Shown here piece after piece: positions 18,901-26,805 of a stretch of DNA of 64,000 bases. Origin of the DNA: Nesterenkonia sphaerica (GTDB taxonomy: Bacteria; Actinomycetota; Actinomycetes; Actinomycetales; Micrococcaceae). The notes under the pieces are model-generated. The model saw nothing but the letters and a program-made list of their open reading frames with translations, was not told where the DNA came from and ran no database searches. Location of the stretch: NCBI RefSeq assembly GCF_005771565.1, contig NZ_VAWA01000003.1, forward strand, positions 124,001-188,000, written 5' to 3'. Position 1 is the stretch's first letter. The number at the start of each line of letters is the position of its first letter. The position numbers were made by a program, and so were the translations under genes.

Positions 18901-20973
18901 TTACCTGCCAGCAGCAGGACGGCCCTGGGACATCTGTTCGAACATCTCGTTGTACGCCTCCAGTTCGGCGTCACCGGTGCGCTCGGCTTCCCGGTCGAGC
19001 CGCTTGGTCTCCCGGCGGTCGTCTCGCGCCCACTGAATGCAGACGATGACCCCCATCAGCACTGCCGGGACCTCCCCCAGACCCCACATCAGTTCGGCGC
19101 CGCGGTGCTGGTCCTCGATGGCGGGGAACCACCCATGCCCCATATTGCCGAACCAGTCTGGCTGCAGCAACTGTTCAGTGGACATCAGGGCGACCGCGAA
19201 GAACGCGTGGAAGACCATGGTCGCCAGCAGGATGATCACCCGGGCGAAGTGCGGGGGCCGTGACGGCAGCGGGTCCCTTCCGATGAGCACTAGCGCAAAG
19301 ATGTACCCAGTGAGGAGAAAGTGGACGGTCATCAGGATGTGGCCCAGGTGGTACTCCAGGGCCAGGCCGAAGACCGGGGTGTAGTAGAACAGCAGGATGG
19401 ACCCGGCAAAGTTCACTGCGGCGACGATAGGGTGTGTGACGATCTTCGACCACGTGGAATGGACAAGCCACAGGATCCATTCGCGTGCGCCTCGGGTGCC
19501 GTCACTGCGCACCGGCAGCGCCCGCATCGCCAGTGTCACCGGAGAGCCCATGACCAGGAATATGGGGGCGACCATGGTCAGGGTCATGTGCTGGATCATG
19601 TGCCCGGAGAAGGTCACCATTCCGTAGACGGCGGGGCCGCCGGAGGTGACCCATAACAGCACACTCAGGCCGAACAACCAGGAGACTGCGCGCGTCAGCG
19701 GCCAGCTGATTCCGCGGGCCCGGACCTGGACCACTGCGCGAACATACCAAATGGCAAGGAACATCACGACGGCGACCCACAGCCAGTCGGGGCGCCACAG
19801 CGTGAAGAAATTGCTCAGCTGCGGTTCGGGCGGCAGGTCGTAGCCGGTCAGGAGCCGGGCGGGGGTGGCATCTGGGGGGAGGCTCTCGGGGACCGGGGGT
19901 GGGGTGCGTCCCAGGATGGCGCTGACTCCGATTACGGCGGTCATCAGGGCGATCTCGACAATGATCAGCTGCCACAGCAACCGGGTGGAGGCCAATATCC
20001 GGGGAATGACCCATTGTCTGTGGGCGAAACCGATTCCGGCCAGGACCAGTGTGGCCGCCGTCTTGACCACGAGCATTCGGCCATAGTCAGTGCCGAGGAG
20101 TTCGCCGAAACTGGTGATGCGGAGTTCGGCATTGATGACACCGGAGGCGGCCACGGTGACCAACGCCAGGCCAGCCAGCACCGAATAGCGCCGCAGCACA
20201 GTGCCCAGGATCTCCGGACCGCCTTGGTCCCTCGCACTGAGGTGCCGCGCGGTATAGGCGATCTGCGGGGCCAGCAGTGCAAGGGCAATGAGTCCGCCTA
20301 CCCACACCACCACCCCCAGCAGGTGCAACCCCAAGGAGTTCACCGCCGCAGTGTGTCCGTCACCGGCGGCAGAGTGCCCCACCATGGCCATGGGCACAAT
20401 GGCGACCAGTCCCAGCACCGCCACACACCCCACTCCAGCAGGACGTCGCACTGCCGCGAAGAGGGTCGCACACGCCCCCGCGATCAGCACAATACTCAGC
20501 CAAGCCTGACCTGTGGCGATGTTGAGGGTGTAGTCGAAGAAACCCTCCGAGAAGCCTTGGTCCGCGGAGACCGGGAGCCCGGAGAGGGAGGAGAAGGTCA
20601 GCACCAGCACGGCCAGGGCCGCGATTGTCCATACCACCGAAGCTGCCATGGCGATGTGCATGGCGCGGGTATACATGGGGTGTTCCTGTCCGGCCTGCCG
20701 ATCCTGTCTGTTGCGCGGCCCTGTGCGGAACGGTATGGCGACCGCGGCCAGAATCGCGGCGCTGACGGCGGTGGCCATGGCGAGGTGATGCGCATAGCGC
20801 GCCACGGGAAGACCCCACCGAGTCAGCGGACCGGGATCTGAGATGGCCCCGCCCTGACCCACCCCGGTGGCGAGGCCTGCGACAATCAGGGCAATCAGAC
20901 CTGCGGAGACTGCTGCGACGGTGACCGGCAGGGGCGCGGCCCACAGGCGTCGCTCAGCGGCCGTCGTCGTCAT
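18901..20973 (-). CDS. ctaG: CopD / CtaG fusion: copper resistance and cytochrome oxidase assembly membrane protein
   Basis: 690 aa integral membrane protein with two parts. The N-terminal half (to about residue 330) carries CopD-like segments, e.g. LGLHLLGVVVWVGGLIALAL and the region VVKTAATLVLAGIGFAHR. The C-terminal half (from about 370) is CtaG-like, with FSGHMIQHMTLTMVAPIFLV, VNFAGSILLFYYTPVF and HLGHILMTVHFLLTGYIF, rich in His and Met that can bind copper. Such fusions are common in Actinobacteria and are linked to copper delivery to cytochrome c oxidase. A small membrane protein gene overlaps its start by 20 bases. Confidence 0.9.
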   Translation of the reverse strand: MTTTAAERRLWAAPLPVTVAAVSAGLIALIVAGLATGVGQGGAISDPGPLTRWGLPVARYAHHLAMATAVSAAILAAVAIPFRTGPRNRQDRQAGQEHPMYTRAMHIAMAASVVWTIAALAVLVLTFSSLSGLPVSADQGFSEGFFDYTLNIATGQAWLSIVLIAGACATLFAAVRRPAGVGCVAVLGLVAIVPMAMVGHSAAGDGHTAAVNSLGLHLLGVVVWVGGLIALALLAPQIAYTARHLSARDQGGPEILGTVLRRYSVLAGLALVTVAASGVINAELRITSFGELLGTDYGRMLVVKTAATLVLAGIGFAHRQWVIPRILASTRLLWQLIIVEIALMTAVIGVSAILGRTPPPVPESLPPDATPARLLTGYDLPPEPQLSNFFTLWRPDWLWVAVVMFLAIWYVRAVVQVRARGISWPLTRAVSWLFGLSVLLWVTSGGPAVYGMVTFSGHMIQHMTLTMVAPIFLVMGSPVTLAMRALPVRSDGTRGAREWILWLVHSTWSKIVTHPIVAAVNFAGSILLFYYTPVFGLALEYHLGHILMTVHFLLTGYIFALVLIGRDPLPSRPPHFARVIILLATMVFHAFFAVALMSTEQLLQPDWFGNMGHGWFPAIEDQHRGAELMWGLGEVPAVLMGVIVCIQWARDDRRETKRLDREAERTGDAELEAYNEMFEQMSQGRPAAGR

Positions 20974-21151
20974 CCGGTGTTTCCTGATCGTCGCGCCACT
21001 GCTCGGACTGTCGAAGTTTTCGCCACATCAGAATCAACACCAGGCACACCACAATGAACGCGCCACCTGCGAAGAGGATGGGTGCCCAGCCAGGAGCGTC
21101 AACGGCGACCTCGGGTTGGACCAACAAGTGCATGAGGTGGAACCACGGCAT
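20954..21151 (-). CDS. Small single-span membrane protein
   Basis: 65 aa, with one strong transmembrane segment (PILFAGGAFIVVCLVLILMW), a positively charged flank (RKLRQ) and an acidic tail ending DDDDGR. It overlaps the start of the CopD-CtaG gene by 20 bases in another frame, which suggests translational coupling and a role with that protein. I do not recognise the family. The ribosome binding site is weak, so there is a real chance that it is not a gene. Confidence 0.5.
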   Translation of the reverse strand: MPWFHLMHLLVQPEVAVDAPGWAPILFAGGAFIVVCLVLILMWRKLRQSEQWRDDQETPDDDDGR

Positions 21152-21182
21152 ATGAGGAATTCTACAAGTTGTCGAAAACGAC

Positions 21183-21219
21183 GGTGACCCCCGGTCTCTT
21201 GACGAGACAGGAGGTCACC
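21183..21219 (-). terminator. Stem-loop downstream of the HU gene
   Basis: GGTGACC (21183-21189) pairs with GGTCACC (21213-21219), and GTCTC (21194-21198) with GAGAC (21204-21208) around a five-base loop. It sits 45-80 bases beyond the HU stop and before the next minus-strand gene. No T-run follows, so termination is likely but not certain. Confidence 0.45.
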
Positions 21220-21263
21220 TGGTGGGCTGCCGCAAGTGGCTGCGCCACGACTAAGGCGTCAGC

Positions 21264-21548
21264 TCATTTGCCCGTGGCAGCAGCCTTCAGCTTGGAGCCG
21301 GCGGAGAGCTTCACCGAGTAACCGGCTGGGATCTCAATGCTCTCGCCGGTCTGCGGGTTGCGGCCGGTGCGTGCGGCGCGCTCGGTACGCTCCACAGAGA
21401 GCCACCCGGGGATGGAGACCTTCTCGCCCTTGGAGACCTGCTCAGTGAAGACCTCGAAGACGGAGTCCAGCACACCATTGACGGATGCCTGGGAATTACC
21501 GGACTTCTCTGCGACTGCTGCAACGAGCTCGCTACGGTTCAGTGCCAT
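21264..21548 (-). CDS. hup: HU-family nucleoid protein
   Basis: 94 aa histone-like DNA-binding protein, classical short type without the Lys/Ala-rich tail seen in mycobacteria. It has MALNRSELVAAVAEKSGN, the central VSIPGWLSVERTERAARTGRN DNA-binding arm and a C-terminal KLSAGSKLKAAATGK. AGGAGG stands eight bases before the ATG. It is followed by a stem-loop. Confidence 0.95.
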   Translation of the reverse strand: MALNRSELVAAVAEKSGNSQASVNGVLDSVFEVFTEQVSKGEKVSIPGWLSVERTERAARTGRNPQTGESIEIPAGYSVKLSAGSKLKAAATGK

Positions 21549-21726
21549 GTGTTTGTCCTCCTGGACTATTTTGTTCCCGTCCCGTGAGGCCGAACTTCCG
21601 CGTCATACCGCGGATCTGCGGCCGCAAATGGGCTTTCAGTCTGGCAACTTACCACGCCGGAGGCCCAACTGGGCACTCAACGGCGCTTTCACAGCATGTT
21701 TCCAGGAGTTTCGCCTGTCAGCGTAC

Positions 21727-21766
21727 GAAAGAGCGGGGCCTCCCGATTGGGAGACCCCGCTCTTTC
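21727..21766 (-). terminator. Terminator of the rpmB-rpmG-rpsN operon
   Basis: An 18-base arm GAAAGAGCGGGGCCTCCC (21727-21744) and its near-perfect complement (21749-21766) with a GATT loop and one mismatch. On the minus strand the stem ends CTCTTTC. It lies about 20 bases past the rpsN stop. The region 21549-21726 between this and HU holds no gene that I can see. Confidence 0.8.
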
Positions 21767-21787
21767 TGTCGTGCTGTATTGGGCCGA

Positions 21788-22093
21788 CTACCAGGAGCTC
21801 TTGGTGATCCCCGGCAGCTCGCCGCGGTGAGCCATATCGCGGAAGCGGATACGGGAGATTCCGAACTTCTGGAAGGTTCCGCGCGGACGGCCGTCGATGG
21901 CGTCGCGGTTGCGCACGCGGATCGGGGAGGCGTCACGGGGCAGCTTCTGCAGGCCCACGCGTGCGGCCTCGCGGTCCTCGTCGGAGGCCTTGGGGTCCAC
22001 GAGAGTCTTTTTCAGCTGAGCGCGCTTCTCAGCGTAGCGCTCGACGATGACCTTACGCTTTTCGTTCTTGACGATCTTGGAGGTCTTGGCCAT
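21788..22093 (-). CDS. rpsN: 30S ribosomal protein S14, zinc-independent type
   Basis: 101 aa, the long S14 form. It starts [25 protein letters not shown] and ends [17 protein letters not shown], with the conserved [27 protein letters not shown] core. There is no CxxC zinc motif. It is the last gene of rpmB-rpmG-rpsN, starting two bases after the rpmG stop, and a strong terminator follows. Confidence 0.96.
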   Translation of the reverse strand: MAKTSKIVKNEKRKVIVERYAEKRAQLKKTLVDPKASDEDREAARVGLQKLPRDASPIRVRNRDAIDGRPRGTFQKFGISRIRFRDMAHRGELPGITKSSW

Positions 22094-22095
22094 GA

Positions 22096-22263
22096 TCAGC
22101 GCTCCTCTCGGAAGTCGACGTGCTTACGGACAACCGGATCGTATTTCTTCAGCACGATGCGGTCAGGGTTGTTGCGGCGGTTCTTGCGCGTCACGTAGGT
22201 GAAGCCAGTACCGGCAGTCGACTTGAGCTTGATGATGGGACGTACGTCCTTGTCTTTTGCCAT
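22096..22263 (-). CDS. rpmG: 50S ribosomal protein L33, zinc-independent type
   Basis: 55 aa: [20 protein letters not shown] at the start and [17 protein letters not shown] at the end, with the [13 protein letters not shown] core. It has no cysteines, so this is the zinc-free form. Its ATG overlaps the rpmB stop in TAATG, a tight translational coupling. Confidence 0.95.
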   Translation of the reverse strand: MAKDKDVRPIIKLKSTAGTGFTYVTRKNRRNNPDRIVLKKYDPVVRKHVDFREER

Positions 22264-22499
22264 TAGAGCTTCTCACCTCGCTTCAACATATCGGCGACCA
22301 CCGCGTCGATGCCGCGCACGTCGATGGTCTTGATGCCCTTGACCGAGAGGTTCAGGGTCACTTTACGGCCCAGCGAAGGCACCCAATAGGTCTTCCGCTG
22401 GATGTTTGGGTCGAACCGGCGCTTGGTGCGGCGGTGCGAGTGCGAGATCTGGTTGCCGAACTGCGGCCCCACTCCCGTCACCTGGCAACGTGCTGCCAT
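22263..22499 (-). CDS. rpmB: 50S ribosomal protein L28, zinc-independent type
   Basis: 78 aa starting [20 protein letters not shown], with [20 protein letters not shown], the conserved core. It has a single cysteine rather than CxxC pairs, so it is of the zinc-free type. The open frame extends upstream to 22649, but the ATG at 22499 has AGAGGAG before it and matches the family start. It leads the three-gene ribosomal operon. Confidence 0.95.
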   Translation of the reverse strand: MAARCQVTGVGPQFGNQISHSHRRTKRRFDPNIQRKTYWVPSLGRKVTLNLSVKGIKTIDVRGIDAVVADMLKRGEKL

Positions 22500-22622
22500 G
22501 ATCACTCCTCTTGAGTTGCTGTACGTAGATGCTGTTTGAAGGCCCACTGGCGCGGACCGTTTCACTGACACCGGTACGAGGACGACCAGGCTGGGTGAGA
22601 TCCAACCGAAGTTGCCTACGGA

Positions 22623-22655
22623 CACGCGGAGACCGCGTGGACGGTGCAAAGTTTA
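22623..22655 (-). promoter_or_regulatory. Possible promoter and leader hairpin of the rpmB operon
   Basis: On the minus strand TAAACT (plus-strand 22650-22655) could be a -10 box, giving a leader of about 140 bases. Just downstream a 7-bp hairpin, CACGCGG / CCGCGTG (22623-22639) with a three-base loop, would form in that leader. I see no Zur-type palindrome in 22500-22758, and no other gene there. Confidence 0.35.
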
Positions 22656-22758
22656 GGCGGCGCTTGGACTGTTTCCGGCGCTGCGCCCTGTGAAGAAGGC
22701 GCAACTCAGCCAAGCAGACGAAGAACCATGATACGCAGAACAGGGACAGGCCGCAATT

Positions 22759-23424
22759 TCACGTCTGGTCCTGCTGGGCGCTGCTGGCCGTCTCCTCAAC
22801 CCGCTCGACGAACCAGCTGGCCAGCGTAGCGGTCACGGTTCCCAGCAGCCCGAGCCCGCAGACCATCAGCACCACGGCGATACTGCGACCGAGCCCAGTG
22901 ATCGGATAGAAATCACCGTATCCCACGGTGGTGATGGTCCCCGTGGACCACCACAGCGCTTCGCTGAAGGTGGTGATATTGGCTCCCGGGGCGTTCTGCT
23001 CGGCGTCGAGCATCGCCAGGGATGCCATGACCACAAGGAGCATGGAGGTGAACGCCACGTAGAGGATGACCTTTCCCCGCAGCGCAGCGCCGGCCGAACG
23101 CTGCAGCACCGCCAGTGCCGTGGCGAGTCTCAGCAGCCGCAGCGGCCGCAGCGCCGGCAGCAGCACGATCGCCAGCTCATGCAGGTGAGTGAGGAACCAT
23201 CTGCGAGTGTGCGGGACCAGGATCAAGGAGACCACGTAGTCCACCGCGAACAGCACCCAAATCGCATTCATCACCCAGAAGGGCCAAGAGACCTGGGTTT
23301 CGCGCAGGTCCCCAATGACGACGTAAGCGTAGACCCCGAGGAACCCCAGAGCGACGAACACCATGGGCCACTCCGTGAGCTGGGTCCACCGCAGATAAGC
23401 GGAGCGGTTGTTCCATAGCCTCAT
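22759..23424 (-). CDS. Voltage-gated-type potassium channel protein
   Basis: 221 aa membrane protein with the selectivity filter TTVGYGD at residues 165-171. The preceding pore helix is EALWWSTGTI, and an S4-like arginine helix LRPLRLLRLATALAVL lies at about 92-107, so a partial voltage-sensor module is present. I chose the ATG at 23424 over a longer frame because a -10-like TACGGT (23431-23436) lies six bases upstream, consistent with a leaderless transcript, and because the upstream residues are not hydrophobic. No TrkA/RCK domain is fused at the C-terminus. Confidence 0.88.
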   Translation of the reverse strand: MRLWNNRSAYLRWTQLTEWPMVFVALGFLGVYAYVVIGDLRETQVSWPFWVMNAIWVLFAVDYVVSLILVPHTRRWFLTHLHELAIVLLPALRPLRLLRLATALAVLQRSAGAALRGKVILYVAFTSMLLVVMASLAMLDAEQNAPGANITTFSEALWWSTGTITTVGYGDFYPITGLGRSIAVVLMVCGLGLLGTVTATLASWFVERVEETASSAQQDQT

Positions 23425-23443
23425 GGACCCACCGTATCCGCCG

Positions 23444-24757
23444 CTATCGCAGCCGCACCGGCTCTTGGTCTTCTGCCTCGTAAGGGTCGAGTGCACTGCA
23501 CACTCCGGTCTCAGGCAGCGCCAATTCCAGCGGCGAGGCGTCCTCACCCGCCAGGTGGGCGGCGATAGAGCGGACTTGGCCGTAACCGGTGGCCAGCAGG
23601 AACGTCGGCGCTCGCCCGTAGGACTTCATCCCGGCAAGGAAGAAACCGTCTTCCGGGTGGGCGAGCACCTCCACCCCATGCGCCGGGACAGTTCCGCAGG
23701 TGTGGAACTCCGGGTCAATGAGCGGGGCCAGCCCGGAAGGCGCCTCCACCCCCGGATCCAGGTCGAGCCGGAGTTCTCGGAGCATGGCCAGGTCAGGGCG
23801 GAACCCCGTGGCAGCCGCTACAGCACTGACCCGAACTGAACGTCCATCTGTGAACTCAACGGTGACTCCTTCCGGCGGCGTAGCCTGCAGCCGTTGCACG
23901 GAGGCCGCTGTCATCACCCGAATGTGCCCGGCCGCGACCAGTCGGCGCAGCCGCTGCCCGAGCGCGCCACGGGCAGGCAGCTCATCGCGCTCACCGCCGC
24001 CGAAGCTGCGCTCCAGGTTCGTACCGCGCACTGCCCACAGGATCTCGGTGGCCGAATCGGTACGCTTCAGAGCCGCGAGGTTCAGCAGGGTGTTGGTGGC
24101 GCTGTGGCCGGCACCCACGACGAGTATGCGCCTGCCGGTGACCCGTGAACGGGCTGCGCCGAGCACATCCGGCAAGGGTCCGAGGAGGTGCCGCACCACC
24201 GAGGCATCCTGCTCACCAAGAGCGGGAAGACCCGCAGGGCCCATAGGGTTCGGCTGGGCCCAGGTCCCGGAAGCGTCTATCACCGCGCGGGCACGCAAGT
24301 CGGCGGTGGCGCCACCGGCCTCCACCCGGACGGTGTAGGGCGCACCCTGGCGGGCGGCGTGGTGGGTCTTGTCCCGGTCGCCGCGGCTGATCCCAGTGAC
24401 CCGCGTCCGATATCTGATCCGGTCCTTCAGCTGCGCAGTCTGAGCCAGGGGCCTCAGGTACTCCTCGACCAGCTCTGTCCCCGTGGGCAAGCCCGTGGGT
24501 CTCGGTGGGCTCCAACCCTCGGCGCTGAGCAGCCGAACGCAGGCGGCATCGAGGTTGAATCTCCACGGCGAAAACAGCTTGATGTGGCCCCACGAGGCGA
24601 TCGCGGCGCCGGCGTGGCCCCCAGCTTCCACCACTTGCGGCTCGAGACCCCGCTCCATCAAGTGGGCAGCCGCCGCCAGACCCACCGGCCCGGCCCCTAT
24701 GACGACGACGGGGGGCATCTGGGCAGCTTGCGCGCTGTACTTCACCACGGCATCCAT
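23444..24757 (-). CDS. Arsenic-associated flavoprotein monooxygenase-like (ArsO-type)
   Basis: 437 aa FAD/NAD(P)-dependent oxidoreductase. It has the FAD motif GAGPVGLAAAAHLMERGLEP near residue 21, the signature SWGHIKLFSPWRFNLD, a second dinucleotide motif ILVVGAGHSATNTLLNL, and a C-terminus EDGFFLAGMKSYGRAPTFLL. I recognise this subgroup from actinobacterial arsenic-resistance clusters next to arsR and acr3. Here no other ars gene is adjacent. The ATG at 24757 has no ribosome binding site and sits at the edge of an ArsR-like operator, so leaderless or short-leader initiation under arsenic-type repression is likely. The exact reaction is unproven. Confidence 0.8.
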   Translation of the reverse strand: MDAVVKYSAQAAQMPPVVVIGAGPVGLAAAAHLMERGLEPQVVEAGGHAGAAIASWGHIKLFSPWRFNLDAACVRLLSAEGWSPPRPTGLPTGTELVEEYLRPLAQTAQLKDRIRYRTRVTGISRGDRDKTHHAARQGAPYTVRVEAGGATADLRARAVIDASGTWAQPNPMGPAGLPALGEQDASVVRHLLGPLPDVLGAARSRVTGRRILVVGAGHSATNTLLNLAALKRTDSATEILWAVRGTNLERSFGGGERDELPARGALGQRLRRLVAAGHIRVMTAASVQRLQATPPEGVTVEFTDGRSVRVSAVAAATGFRPDLAMLRELRLDLDPGVEAPSGLAPLIDPEFHTCGTVPAHGVEVLAHPEDGFFLAGMKSYGRAPTFLLATGYGQVRSIAAHLAGEDASPLELALPETGVCSALDPYEAEDQEPVRLR

Positions 24758-24822
24758 TCATTGATATTGATCGATGAATCCGATAATGCCCCTTATATCG
24801 ATATGTGTCAATGAATCTGAGT
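24756..24822 (-). promoter_or_regulatory. Promoter with two ArsR/SmtB-like operator copies
   Basis: On the minus strand TTGACA (plus 24806-24811) and CATTAT (plus 24783-24788) with a 17-bp spacer form a promoter for the flavoprotein. ATTCATTGATATTGATCGATGAAT at 24756-24779 is an imperfect palindrome covering the region from transcript start to the start codon, and a second half-related copy of ATTCATTGA covers the -35. Direct ATTGAT/ATCGAT repeats are typical ArsR-family sites. Confidence 0.6.
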
Positions 24823-24859
24823 CACAGATCGCGCTCCTCGGTCAGCACCGGGCCCCTGT

Positions 24860-25381
24860 TCAACGGAGCTCGGCGCGGGAGAAGGTCAAGGTCTCCCCCC
24901 GTGCACCGTCCATCCAGATTGAGTGACACGCCTGGGCGAACTCCTCCAGGCCTTGGACGACCGTGCCGAAGACATTGCCAGGGACCCAGCCTTGATCGCC
25001 GTTGATCAGCAGGTTGTTCCGGCCATAGAAGACTGCGAGGTCCGTAATGCGCTTGGCGACGACGGGCTGCTCCGCGCGTACTGGAACATCTGCGCTGTAC
25101 CCATAGGCCGGGTTGCCCAGGTCATCAGAGTCAAAAGCGAAGTAGCAGAGGTCACCCGGAATCGGAGTGACCGTGGTGTTCTCCTTGCCCGGCTCCTGGG
25201 CGGCAAAGGCGTCCACCAGGTGGTAGACCTCATTGCGGGCGTATTTGCCGTGGTACACCTGTCCCGACTGTGGCAGCGCGTCCCACACCGCCGCGCAGGT
25301 CCGAGGCGCTTCGTCGTCCAGCAGCTTGGCCAGACAGCTCACCCCCCGTTGATCCAGCGTGACGGTGATGTACCGGGCCAC
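24860..25381 (-). CDS. DUF3830 family protein
   Basis: 173 aa, small soluble protein. The opening ARYITVTLDQRGVSCLAKLLDD followed by EAPRTCAAVWDALPQ matches DUF3830, a cyclophilin-like barrel family with no established activity. Other features are YHGKYARNEVYHLVDAF and a central GDLCYFAFDSDD. GTG start two bases after the amidase stop, so it is the third gene of a dehydrogenase-amidase-DUF3830 operon. Members of this family often sit near amidase and racemase-family genes, as here, which suggests a role in the same catabolic route, perhaps in substrate binding or hydrolysis. Confidence 0.82.
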   Translation of the reverse strand: MARYITVTLDQRGVSCLAKLLDDEAPRTCAAVWDALPQSGQVYHGKYARNEVYHLVDAFAAQEPGKENTTVTPIPGDLCYFAFDSDDLGNPAYGYSADVPVRAEQPVVAKRITDLAVFYGRNNLLINGDQGWVPGNVFGTVVQGLEEFAQACHSIWMDGARGETLTFSRAELR

Positions 25382-25383
25382 GT

Positions 25384-26805
25384 TCAGCCCGCCCCCTGCG
25401 CCGCTGGGACCGTGACGGGGCGGACAAACTGTTCCCCTGCGGCCTGTTCATAGGCGCGGGAGGCACGCAGTACCAACCTGTCCTGGGTCCGGGCAGCCAC
25501 GAACTGCAGCCCCACGGGCAGACCATCAGAAGCCACTCCGCACGGGACCGACGCCGCCGGCTGCTGGGTCATATTGAACGGGTAGGTGTAGGGGGTCCAG
25601 GAGGTCCACAGATCTGACTTCCAGCCTTCCGGAGCCTGGCGGTTCCGGTCGAAGGCGGTGATCGGCATGGTGGGAGTGACCAGCAGGTCGTACTTCTGGT
25701 GAAATGCTCCCATGAGCACACCCAACTCCATGCGCACCGCGGTGGCGTCGAGGTAGTCCTGGGCCGAGGCGTCGGCGTAGCGCTCAATCCCCGCCCGCAA
25801 GCCCGGGTCAACTTTGGCCAGCGCTTGCGGCCCATAGGCAGCGACCACCTTCGCAGCTCCGGTGAACCACAGCACGTGGAACGGCTCGACCGGATCAGCG
25901 AACCCGGGGTCGACCTCCTCGACAATGGCGCCCTGGTCAGCGAGTACGTCCACGGCTTCGCGGACCAGCCGCTCCACCTCAGGATCGTTCTCACCGAATC
26001 CCAGGGTCGGCGAGAACGCAATGCGCAGGCCCTCCACTCCCTGGTCGAGACCGTCGGTGAACGAGGTGGTGGGTGTAGGCAGGGCGGCCCAGTCGCGTGA
26101 GTCGAACCCTGTGATGATGTCCATCAGCATCGCCGCGTCTGTCACGGTGCGGGTCATCGGGCCAGCATGAGCCAGCGTGCCGAAAGGCGAAGCGGGGAAC
26201 ATCGGCACCAATCCGAACGTCGGCTTCAGTGCCACCGTGCCGGTGAAGGCGGCGGGAATACGAACCGAGCCACCAGCGTCGGTCCCCACCGACCACGGTC
26301 CCATTCCGGCGCCTACAGCCGCCGAGGAGCCTCCCGAGGATCCGCCCGCGGTCATGGCGGGGTCCCAGGGGTTGCCGGTGGCTCCGAAACGCTCGCTGTC
26401 AGTGGTGCCTTTCCAGGCGAATTCCGGAGTGGAGACTTTGCCCAGCAGCACCGCCCCGGTATCTCGGAGGCGTGCCACGCAGGGAGCGTCGGCGTCCCAC
26501 GGGCCGGCGTCGTCGATCAGGGTTGAGCCGCGCAGGGTGGGCCACCCGGACGTGATGAACATGTCTTTGATGGAGGTCGGCACACCGTCCCCGGGGCCCA
26601 GAGTCTGACCTGACTTCCACCGTGCTGCAGAGGCTTCCGCGGAATCGAGCGCGGACTCGCGGTCCACCAGCACAAATGCGTTGAGCTCGGCGTTCTGAGC
26701 CTCGATCCTGCTCAGTGCCGCCTCCGTGGCGTCCACCGGAGTGAAGCTGCCTGCGGCGTATCCCTCCAGCAGCTCAGCTGCGCTGAATTCAGCCAGGTCG
26801 GTCAT
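25384..26805 (-). CDS. Amidase (amidase-signature family)
   Basis: 473 aa hydrolase with the complete Ser-cisSer-Lys triad: Lys80 in GVPTSIKDMF, cis-Ser156 in TAGGSSGGSSAAVGAG and nucleophile Ser180 in GTDAGGSVRIPAAFTG. It cleaves an amide to acid and ammonia; the substrate cannot be read from the sequence. This is not a GatA, since gatB/gatC are absent and the C-terminal part differs. Its ATG overlaps the stop of the upstream dehydrogenase gene by four bases, and DUF3830 follows directly. Expression is presumably set by the shared divergent operator near 27.83 kb. Confidence 0.92.
   Translation of the reverse strand: MTDLAEFSAAELLEGYAAGSFTPVDATEAALSRIEAQNAELNAFVLVDRESALDSAEASAARWKSGQTLGPGDGVPTSIKDMFITSGWPTLRGSTLIDDAGPWDADAPCVARLRDTGAVLLGKVSTPEFAWKGTTDSERFGATGNPWDPAMTAGGSSGGSSAAVGAGMGPWSVGTDAGGSVRIPAAFTGTVALKPTFGLVPMFPASPFGTLAHAGPMTRTVTDAAMLMDIITGFDSRDWAALPTPTTSFTDGLDQGVEGLRIAFSPTLGFGENDPEVERLVREAVDVLADQGAIVEEVDPGFADPVEPFHVLWFTGAAKVVAAYGPQALAKVDPGLRAGIERYADASAQDYLDATAVRMELGVLMGAFHQKYDLLVTPTMPITAFDRNRQAPEGWKSDLWTSWTPYTYPFNMTQQPAASVPCGVASDGLPVGLQFVAARTQDRLVLRASRAYEQAAGEQFVRPVTVPAAQGAG

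Noticed and set aside
20014-20841. Plus-strand frame of 275 codons opposite the CopD-CtaG fusion
   Set aside because: His/Gln/Gly-rich shadow with no family features; the minus strand has clear membrane segments.
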